This document shows, one piece after another, positions 30,219 to 37,567 of a stretch of 64,000 bases of DNA (positions are counted from its first letter, which is position 1; each line of letters begins with the position of its first letter). The position numbers were made by a program, and so were the translations under genes. The DNA is from Neoaquamicrobium sediminum (GTDB lineage Bacteria; Pseudomonadota; Alphaproteobacteria; Rhizobiales; Rhizobiaceae), in the NCBI RefSeq assembly GCF_013240295.1, contig NZ_JABETK010000001.1, forward strand, positions 372,001 through 436,000, given 5' to 3'. The notes beneath the pieces were generated by a model, which was not told where the DNA came from, did not search any database, and worked only from the letters and a program-made list of their open reading frames with translations.

Positions 30219-30637
30219 TGACCGTTCTCCTTGCGAAACACGTATCCGGTGAGATCCGTCTCGTCCGGGTCGCGGCCGACGATGGCGACATCAAACTTCA
30301 TGCGTTCGCCGATTTTGAAGGTGTCTCCTTCCAGATGGGAAAAGACACGAACGCCGTTGTCGAGATCGACGTAGCCGAGCGCCAACGGCCGCCGGAAGCG
30401 TTTCGGGCCTACATGAACGACCGTGTAGCTGTAGAGCACACCCTCGTCGGGCTGCACGGCTTCGCGCATGTCTTCGCCGCCGCACACCGGGCACACGGAG
30501 ACCGGCGGAACCATCTCCTTCTGGCAGGCGGTGCATTTACATCCCAGCAGAACGGGCTCTCCGTTCGCTCCTCGTGCGATGGCTGCGGCTCCGATCAGCC
30601 GCTCACCGCCAACCGCCCTGTCGAGCGTTTCCAGCAT
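30215..30637 (-). CDS. DUF35 zinc-ribbon/OB-fold partner of thiolase
   Basis: This 140-residue protein is a DUF35 family protein. Two Cys pairs, in GCKCTACQ and CPVCGGEDM, form the zinc ribbon near residues 33-54; the following half is the acyl-CoA-binding OB fold. The start at 30637 follows GGGAGCAAAT; an upstream extension is not supported. It overlaps the thiolase by ATGA, and DUF35 proteins form obligate complexes with SCP-x-like thiolases. A candidate IclR operator lies 14 bases upstream of its start. Confidence 0.88.
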   Translation of the reverse strand: MLETLDRAVGGERLIGAAAIARGANGEPVLLGCKCTACQKEMVPPVSVCPVCGGEDMREAVQPDEGVLYSYTVVHVGPKRFRRPLALGYVDLDNGVRVFSHLEGDTFKIGERMKFDVAIVGRDPDETDLTGYVFRKENGQ

Positions 30638-30650
30638 ATTTGCTCCCTTC

Positions 30651-30666
30651 ATTCCACTCAGCGGAA
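30651..30666. promoter_or_regulatory. Second copy of the putative IclR operator
   Basis: ATTCCACTCAGCGGAA matches the core of the iclR operator (ATTCCGTTCACCGGAA) at 13 of 16 positions and lies at the same distance and orientation before its gene (14 versus 15 bases). A further inverted repeat, GTGATTT and AAATCAC separated by nine bases, follows at 30668-30690. Confidence 0.65.
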
Positions 30667-30860
30667 AGTGATTTTGATCAATGAAATCACACGCAAATAC
30701 GTCCGTCAACAAAGACCTTTGTGAAGGTTGAAATCGCGTGTTTGGCCGCATCCTCACCGGCCTTGCAGGCGAGGGTCGGAAACCGAACGCATCATGCATC
30801 TGAAGGCCCACCGAACGGCGGTAAGTCTGCTTAAAAGGGGATGTTCCCCGACCTAGCGGA

Positions 30861-31173
30861 CGCACGAAGGGCGGGCTGAACTCGAACTTTGACACCGTCT
30901 GCGACGGTGAAGGCCGGCCGATGATCCTGCTCCTGTCGGAGCGAAGATGAACGACACAAGGACGCCCGCCTCGTACTCGGCGCCTTGGCCCAGGCAGCCC
31001 ATCTCACCGCCGACCGCGGCTATGACCGCGCCTGTTTTTTTTCCCGAAGAGCTCGAAGCCCCGAGGCACCGAGCCCTGCATGCCGTCATGCCCGGAGCCG
31101 GAAGACGCCATTCGATTGCGACAAGCCCCTCTATCGCCAGCGACACAAAGTCGAGGACCTGTTCGCCAGCATA
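30861..31173 (+). pseudogene. Degenerate IS5-like transposase remnant
   Basis: Pieces of an IS5-family DDE transposase can be read in more than one frame: RTKGGLNSNFDTVCDGEGRP, then HLTADRGYDRACF, then RKTPFDCDKPLYRQRHKVED and LFASI. The order matches the middle to C-terminal part of the family, including the DRGYD Asp and the RQRHKVE Glu region. The N-terminal part is missing, stops intervene and the end diverges, so it is a dead fragment. No terminal inverted repeats were found. The rest of the gap 30691-31393 shows no gene. Confidence 0.75.
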
Positions 31174-31393
31174 CGTCACGCACGCAGCGAGCACCGAGTG
31201 CGTGAATGCCGAAAGGGTCCGTCAGGGAACCCATCAACATGGCAGGAGGTGCTGGGATGGCGGGGTCGAAGGTTGAACGCAAATCGGAGGGGTAGGTACT
31301 TTTAGAGAGTGCAATCGATCACTCTAGGGCACCCATTTGCAACCCTGCACTGCCTCCGAAAACAATGGTGTTGTCAAAAGCCATTGAAATTAG

Positions 31394-31470
31394 TGGTACG
31401 GTTGGCTGGGCTCGAACCAGCGACCCCCAGATCCACAATCTGGTGCTCTAACCAACTGAGCTACAACCGC
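31394..31470 (-). tRNA. tRNA-His (anticodon GTG)
   Basis: The 77-base gene folds as a cloverleaf: acceptor GCGGTTG with CAACCGT, D stem GCTC/GAGC, anticodon stem CCAGA/TCTGG around TTGTGGA, T stem GCTGG/CCAGC and encoded CCA. The anticodon GTG reads histidine. Position 1-72 is G:U, the discriminator is A73, and the base before G1 is T, so the usual G-1 is absent. This form is known for a large group of alphaproteobacteria whose histidyl-tRNA synthetase recognises it. Confidence 0.95.
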
Positions 31471-31558
31471 ACGCGCCAAGCTCTGGCTGGCGAGGCTCTT
31501 ACGGACTATCGGCGGCGATTTCAAGCCCGATGCGCCGCAAGCCAAGCCTAAAAAAGGA

Positions 31559-31589
31559 AAAAGGCCGGGGGAGGAGATCCCGGCCTTTT
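31559..31589 (-). terminator. Terminator downstream of the phasin gene
   Basis: AAAAGGCCGGG and CCCGGCCTTTT form a perfect eleven-base stem with a nine-base loop and T-rich end. It lies about 100 bases beyond the phasin stop. A second, weaker hairpin (AGACCGGC with GCCGGTCT) stands between them. Confidence 0.8.
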
Positions 31590-31687
31590 CCTGTTAGGAG
31601 ACCGGCGGGAGGAGGAGCCGGTCTTCTGAGCCGCGATCGGGAAGGGAGGAGGTTTCCTTCACGCGGTGTACTTGCAACCTGAACGCG

Positions 31688-32143
31688 TCAGGCGATCTTG
31701 AGTTCCTTGACGGTCGACTCGAAGGCTTCCTTCATGGGCTTGGAAACCTCCTCGGCAGCCTTGGTCGACGCAGCCTGGAAATCCTTGCCCTGCTCGACGG
31801 CGGTCTCAACAGCCTTGCGCAGGAACGCTGTCTGCAGCTCGATCACCTCGGAGAGGGACTTGGCAGCGACGAGCGCCTCGAGGTGAGCAAAGCCGGCTTC
31901 CGTGTTGGCACGGGCGGCTGCGATCGACTTCATCGAGAATTCGCTGCCGGCGGCGCGGGCGGTTTCTAGGGTCGATTCCATGGCCTTCTGCGCGTTCTCG
32001 GCGCCGGTCTTCATCTTGGCATAGGCTTCCTTCGACTGCTCGACGCCCTTCTCAGCGAAGGCGCGGAACTGGTCTGCCGTCTTGTCGGCGTCGAAGGTCG
32101 GGAATTCGATGGTTTCGGCAGTCTTTGCGGCGGCTTTGGTCAT
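31688..32143 (-). CDS. Phasin (polyhydroxybutyrate granule protein)
   Basis: This 151-residue protein is alanine-rich and almost wholly helical, with the phasin family pattern FRAFAEKGVEQSKEAYAKMK near residue 27 and SLSEVIELQTAFLRKAVET near residue 98. Phasins coat PHB granules in the cytoplasm and control their size and number. The start at 32143 follows AAGGATCGAGCG. A TGC-rich near-palindrome about 84-110 bases upstream may be the site of a PHB-responsive repressor of PhaR type. The gene fits the aacS gene nearby, which feeds acetoacetate from PHB or ketones back to CoA. Confidence 0.9.
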   Translation of the reverse strand: MTKAAAKTAETIEFPTFDADKTADQFRAFAEKGVEQSKEAYAKMKTGAENAQKAMESTLETARAAGSEFSMKSIAAARANTEAGFAHLEALVAAKSLSEVIELQTAFLRKAVETAVEQGKDFQAASTKAAEEVSKPMKEAFESTVKELKIA

Positions 32144-32226
32144 CGCTCGATCCTTTACACTTGGTCCGGCAACGTCTTATCGTGCCGGCTCGTTTGACTT
32201 GACGCCAATATAGGCGCTCCTTTTGT

Positions 32227-32252
32227 GCATTGCAACAATTTTGTTGCGATGC
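32227..32252. promoter_or_regulatory. TGC-rich inverted repeat upstream of the phasin gene
   Basis: GCATTGCAACAA and TTGTTGCGATGC form a twelve-base inverted repeat with one mismatch and a two-base centre. Its place in the phasin promoter and its TGC/GCA content resemble PhaR-type operators. It lies between phasin and pdhS, so either gene could be affected. Confidence 0.55.
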
Positions 32253-32397
32253 AGCAAATTTGCGCCCCGGGGATTAACCAAGGAACAAGATTCGCGCGCT
32301 GTGGGGTCCCGACTTTCTGGACGCGGCGCCACCGAACTTTTACTAACAAAGAGTTAACAACGGCTCGTCCGTCCACTCAACGGCTTCAGGTTTTCGC

Positions 32398-35300
32398 ATG
32401 GCTTCAGGCCCCTATTCCTTCATCGACATTGCCGTGATGGAAGAGGTGCGTACGCGTTTTGCCGCAGGCGATGCGCTGGCAATCCTGACGATCGACCTCG
32501 ATGAAGTGATCTGGGCGAATGGCCCTGGCGCGGCATTGCTCGGCTATCCGGACATCGAGGCGGTGATGGGCGGCTCGCCCGGCCTGGGTTTTGCGGCGCG
32601 CAGGCAGATTGCAGCGACGCCGGGCTTTCCACGCATGGATCGCGACCGGCAGGTAATGGTGCGACTGGCAAGCGGCATGACGAGCCGCGCCGTGCAGTTT
32701 CTCGTGTCCGGCGTCACGCTACCCGATGGCGAGCCTGCGGTACTGCTGGCCGTTCCGACACAAACGCCCAGATCCCTTGGCGGTGACGAAGCCGCTGCGC
32801 GCGTCATCGAAGGGTTCGGCGAAGCAGGTTATTTCGCCGCCCTCATCGACGATGCGGCGCATGCGAGTGCGACGTCGCCCGGCTTCGACGGCCTTGGAAT
32901 TTCGCAGGAGACATTGTCGCGGCTGGTGGAAGAGGTTGCCCGCGAAAGCGACCGGCTGGTGAAGCGGCTGATCCCGGCTGGAGACGGACTGATTCCAGCG
33001 GGCATCGCACGGCTCGTGGACGAGCCTGCCCTTCACCTGCTTGTCGCGGTGGATGAGCCCGTGGAGGAGATAGAGCCAGATAGCGAAGGCGGCCGCGACG
33101 AGATCCCGACACAGACCACCGTCGATGCGCGGCAGGAGCCGGTGGAAGACGAAGTCGCACCGCTGCCGTCCGATGCCGATCTTCCGGAGCGTGTCGTCGA
33201 GGATGAAGCCGCGGAAGTCGCGCACTCTTCGGAGGCCGCGACCGAGCCTACCCCTGCGGCCGATCCCATCTCTGCCACGCGCGACGACCAGGAAACACCG
33301 GCGCCGGATGCGTCGGATGACTGGCACTTTGACGATCGGCAGCAGCAGAGGCCGGATCTGCCCAAAGGTCCCGTGCGCTTTGTCTGGAGAACCGACGCCG
33401 ATGGCGCATTCAGCGCCGTCTCCGACGATTTCGCCCGCGCCGTCGGCAAGGAGGCTGCCAACGTGCTGGGCCGGCGGTTCAACGATGTTGCCGCCGCGTT
33501 CAAGCTCGACCCGCGGGGCGAGATCGCCGGCCTGCTCCAGCGTCGCGACACCTGGTCAGGCCGTTCGGTACTGTGGCCCGTCGCCGGCACGGACCTGCGG
33601 GCACCCGTCGATCTTGCAGCCCTACCCGTCTACAACCGCGACCGCGAATTCGAAGGTTTTCGCGGCTTCGGCGTGGTGCGCATGGGCGACGTGACTGCCG
33701 ACCCGGATGCCCTCGGCATGAAGCTGGCGGGCGGCGGCAGCGTGCCTCCCACAGAGGGAAGGCCGGCAGAAGAATCCGGCGACGCGACCGGTACGACGCC
33801 GACACCGGCCGACAACGATCCATTCAACGGAGAAGTACCGGCGCTGTCACTCACCGAGGGGCATGAGCGGCGGTCGAGCGACAAGGTCGTGCGCCTCGCG
33901 GAGCACCGGCCGGTCCGCACACCGGGCAGGCAGCTTTCCCCGGGCGAGCGCAACGCGTTCGAGGAGATCCGGACACGGCTGCGCCGCGACTACGATGAAG
34001 CGCGTCAGGCAGAGCAGGACCACGCCAGAGAGAAGGCAACCGAGCTCTCGGATGATTTGAAGCCTGAAGCTCCTGAAGCGACGAATGACCGAACGGCGGA
34101 TGAGGCCCCTGCCGACGTTGTGAACGCAGAAACCGCGATGGTGCGGTTCGACGGCTCGACGGACGATGATGCCGTTACACTGGAGCCGGAAAACCACCAC
34201 GAAGTTCCGGACGAATTCTACGACGAGCCGCGCCTTGCCGAGCTAGACGGCGCCGATGATGCAGGCTCGGACTTCGATGAGGACATAGTAGGCCCCTCCA
34301 ACAACGCCGACGAGCGAGACGCCGACGCGGCCGGCGTCGCTGCCAACGACGATGGCGCCTCCGGCGATGCGGCCCACGATGAAGCGGTTGCGGAAGATGG
34401 CGTCGGCGACGTTGAGCGAAAAGTGCCGGACGCGCCAGAAGCCTCTGGCGACACAGCGGGTGATGAAGAGTCAGGGTTCGCCACCGTCAGACAGGACGAA
34501 GGTTCGGCCGAATATGACGAAGAAACCGAAGCCTATCACGACGAACCCGGCGAAGAGGACATGCCTGTACTCGAGGCCGATGAAGAGGTCCCGACAGCAG
34601 GCACTCAGGATGCCGTATCCGAAGAGACTGCGGATGGGGTGCCGGCTGGATCGATAGGCGCCGACGTCGCGCCTCCCCTGCCCCGCCGATCGCCGTAGAC
34701 GGGTTCACCCCGTCGGCTTTCGTCTCCAGCGAGCGCAGCCACGAAACCGGGCTGGATGCCGAACTGGTAGCCGGATTGCCGCTGCCGCTTCTGGTGCACG
34801 CCGGTGACGAGCTCTATTTCGCGAATCGCGAATTCCTGAACCTGACCGGCTACGCCAGTCTCGATCAAATCCGTCGAGAGGGCGGCCTCGACAGGTTGTT
34901 CGTCGACAAGAGCCCGGATGCCGCATCGGAGCCCGACGGGAGCAAGCTGCGGCTGCGCACGCTGGGCGGCGAGGAATTTCCGGTCGACGCACATTTGCAG
35001 TCCATACGCTGGCGCAACGGATCGGCGTTGTTGCTGGCGCTGCAGCGCGCCGATGGCGCACAGCCAATGGCGGCTGCGGAGCCTCTTGCCCAGCCGGCGA
35101 TCACGGCCGATCCCACCGAGGTCGAGGATATGGCGCGGCATGTCGCCGAGATGCGCACGATCATCGACACGGCGACCGATGGCGTGGTGCTGATCGCGGC
35201 CGACGGGACCATCCGTAACATCAGCCGACCAGCCGAGGCGCTGTTCGGCTTCGATAGCGCGGCGGTCGAAGGCAAGCCCTTTGCGTCGCTGTTCGCCATA

Positions 35301-36248
35301 GAAAGCCAGCGCGCCGCGCGCGACTACCTCGCCGGTCTTGCCGAAAACGGCGTTGCAAGCGTGCTCAATGACGGACGCGAGGTTATCGGCCGCGAGGCGG
35401 AAGGCCGTTTCATTCCGCTGTTCATGACCATCGGTCGGCTGCCCGGCGACAGCGGCTATTGCGCCGTCGTGCGCGACATCACGCAGTGGAAGCGCGCTGA
35501 AGAGGAACTGACCCAGGCGCGTACGCAGGCCGAGCGCGCGTCATCGCAAAAGACCGAGTTCCTTGCCCGCGTCAGCCATGAAATCCGCACGCCCCTCAAC
35601 GCGATCATCGGTTTCTCGGAATTGATGATCGACGAGAAGTTCGGGCCGATCGGGTCGGACCGCTATCGCGACTATCTGCGCGACATCAACCGTTCGGGCA
35701 ACCATGTGCTCGACCTCGTCAACGACCTGCTCGACATCTCGAAGATCGAGGCCGGCGAGCAGGAGATGAACTACGAAGCGGTGTCGCTCAACGATACGCT
35801 GGGCGAATCCGTCGCGGTCATGCAGCCGCAGGCGAACCGCGACCGCGTCATCATTCGCTCGAGCTTCGCATCGCGTCTGCCGGAAGTGGTGGCCGACCTG
35901 CGCAGCGTACGCCAGATCGCGCTGAACCTGCTTTCCAATGCGGTTCGCTACACACAGGCCGGCGGGCAGGTGATCGTATCGACCTCGTACGAACCGTCGG
36001 GCGATGTCGTCATGCGGGTGCGCGACACCGGCATCGGCATGAGCCTGTCGGAGATCGACCAGGCCCTGAAGCCCTTCAAGCAGATCAACGCCCTGAAGCG
36101 GGGCCGGCATGACGGGACCGGGCTTGGCCTGCCGCTCACCAAAGCCATGGTGGAAGCGAACAGGGCCAGGTTCTCGATTTCCTCGACACCGGGCGAAGGC
36201 ACGATGGTGGAGATCACATTTCCGTCAACCCGGGTGCTGGCAGATTGA
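32398..36248 (+). CDS. pdhS: PdhS-type PAS sensor histidine kinase, frame broken
   Basis: The restored protein has 1283 residues and resembles PdhS, a cytoplasmic cell-cycle kinase/phosphatase acting on DivK in Hyphomicrobiales. The N-terminal part is PAS-like, with a further PAS-like domain near residues 320-430. A long Asp/Glu-rich linker covers about residues 530-765. Another PAS pair (VHAGDELYFANREFLNLTGY; IIDTATDGVVLIAADGTIRN) precedes the HisKA domain with phospho-acceptor His about residue 1061 in RVSHEIRTPLNAIIGFSELM, and a HATPase domain (NLLSNAVRYT, DTGIGM, GTGLGLPL). The frame breaks at the four-C run 34681-34684; one C joins the halves (PLPPPIAVDG). No transmembrane segments are seen, as in PdhS. 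Confidence 0.88.
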
Positions 36249-36297
36249 GGCGGCAGAGCCAAATCCCGAGATTCACAGATTAAAACATGACTGATCT

Positions 36298-36318
36298 AGT
36301 TTAGAATTATTCTAAACT
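36298..36318. promoter_or_regulatory. Irr box (iron control element) before fbpA
   Basis: AGTTTAGAA and TTCTAAACT form a perfect nine-base inverted repeat around TTA. The centre TTTAGAA N3 TTCTAAA is the ICE motif bound by the haem-responsive regulator Irr in Hyphomicrobiales. It stands about 120 bases before fbpA, so iron-dependent control of the iron transporter is expected. Confidence 0.88.
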
Positions 36319-36439
36319 GCTGATTTTGTTGTGCTTTCTATTGACCGCTCTCGCTGTTTCGATCATGAACCGCGTGTTCCAGCGCTGGAACAAAATCCAT
36401 TCGAACACGGGGCCTTGAACCCCCTGCCTGGAGGAAGTC

Positions 36440-37498
36440 ATGATTTTCGGAGCATCTCGCTCGACCAGCACCCGCCTCGCGGCGGCGGCGCTTGCAGCCG
36501 GCATTGCCTATGTACCCTTTGCCGCGGCGGCCGATGAGGTGGTCAACATCTATTCGTATCGCCAGCCGGCCCTGATCCAGCCTGCTCTCGATGCCTTCAC
36601 GGCCGAAACCGGCATCCGCACCGAAATCCTTTTCCTGGACAAGGGGCTCGAGGACCGCATCGCCGCCGAGGGCACCAATTCGCCGGCCGACGTCATCCTC
36701 ACCGTCGACATCGCACGCCTGACGAACGTCAAGGAAAAGGGCGTGACTCAGGCTCTGGAAGACGAGACCGTCAACGCCAACCTGCCTGCCGAGTATCGCG
36801 ACCCGGAGGGTCACTGGTTCGGCATCACCAAGCGCGCCCGCGTGCTCTACGCCTCGAAGGAGCGCGTCGGCGACGAGCCGATCACCTATGCCGAGCTGGC
36901 CGACCCGAAGTGGAAGGGCAAGATTTGCATGCGCTCGGGCCAGCATGACTACAATCTGGCGCTCTTCTCCGCTGCGATCGCTCATTGGGGCGAGGAGAAG
37001 ACAGAGGAATGGCTGACCGGGCTGAAGAACAACCTCGCCCGCAAGCCGGATGGCGGCGACCGCCCGCAGGCCAAGGCTATCATGGCCGGCGAATGCGACA
37101 TCGCGCTCGGCAACACCTATTATGTCGGCCTGATGCAGACCAACGAAAAGGACCCGGAAGAAAAGGAATGGGCCAACGCGATCAAGGTCGTGTTCCCCAC
37201 CTTCGAGAACGGCGGCACCCACGTGAACGTCTCCGGCGTCGCGCTCGCCAAGAACGCGCCGAACCGCGACAATGCCGTGAAGCTGATCCAGTTCCTGTCC
37301 AGCCCGGAAGCCCAGCAGATCCAGGCCGAGCAGTCCTACGAGTATCCTGTCCAGCCCGGCCTTGAGGCTTCGCCGGTGGTGCAGGCTTTCGGCGAGCTGA
37401 ACGCCGACACCCTATCGCTGGCCGAGATCGCCGCTCACCGAAAGGCGGCTTCCGAGATGGTTGATCGCGTCGCCCTCGACGACGGCCCGTCGAGCTAG
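36440..37498 (+). CDS. fbpA: Fe(3+) ABC transporter periplasmic binding protein
   Basis: The 352-residue protein is a ferric-iron binding protein of the FbpA/FutA family. A signal peptide (MIFGASRSTSTRLAAAALAA, cleaved near AAAA-DE) is followed by VVNIYSYRQPALIQPALDAF and, further on, the iron-binding Tyr pair in LGNTYYVGLM, with GVALAKNAPNRDNAVKLIQF near the C-terminus. It binds Fe(III) in the periplasm and delivers it to FbpB. The ATG follows GGAGGAAGTC. A hairpin stands between this gene and fbpB, which could raise the fbpA level over the permease. Confidence 0.93.
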   Translation: MIFGASRSTSTRLAAAALAAGIAYVPFAAAADEVVNIYSYRQPALIQPALDAFTAETGIRTEILFLDKGLEDRIAAEGTNSPADVILTVDIARLTNVKEKGVTQALEDETVNANLPAEYRDPEGHWFGITKRARVLYASKERVGDEPITYAELADPKWKGKICMRSGQHDYNLALFSAAIAHWGEEKTEEWLTGLKNNLARKPDGGDRPQAKAIMAGECDIALGNTYYVGLMQTNEKDPEEKEWANAIKVVFPTFENGGTHVNVSGVALAKNAPNRDNAVKLIQFLSSPEAQQIQAEQSYEYPVQPGLEASPVVQAFGELNADTLSLAEIAAHRKAASEMVDRVALDDGPSS

Positions 37499-37519
37499 GC
37501 TTGCTCCAATGCAAGGCAG

Positions 37520-37547
37520 AAGCCGGACTGCGCATGCAGCCCGGCTT
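37520..37547 (+). terminator. Hairpin between fbpA and fbpB (attenuator-like)
   Basis: AAGCCGG-CTGC and GCAG-CCGGCTT pair around a GCAT loop with one A-C mismatch, followed by TTTGCATTT. It sits 21 bases after the fbpA stop and 20 before fbpB, so it may end part of the transcripts or protect the fbpA message. Confidence 0.65.
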
Positions 37548-37567
37548 TTGCATTTAAAGGATCCGGC

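Noticed and set aside
30861..31173. Active IS5-family element
   Set aside because: The reading frame is broken several times, the N-terminus is missing and no terminal inverted repeats were found.
31309..31551. Open frame of 80 codons over the tRNA-His region
   Set aside because: It reads through the tRNA gene and has no protein-like features.
32398..36248. Two separate genes (an N-terminal acidic protein and a kinase)
   Set aside because: The frame stays open between them and a single missing C at 34681-34684 joins them to one PdhS-like protein.
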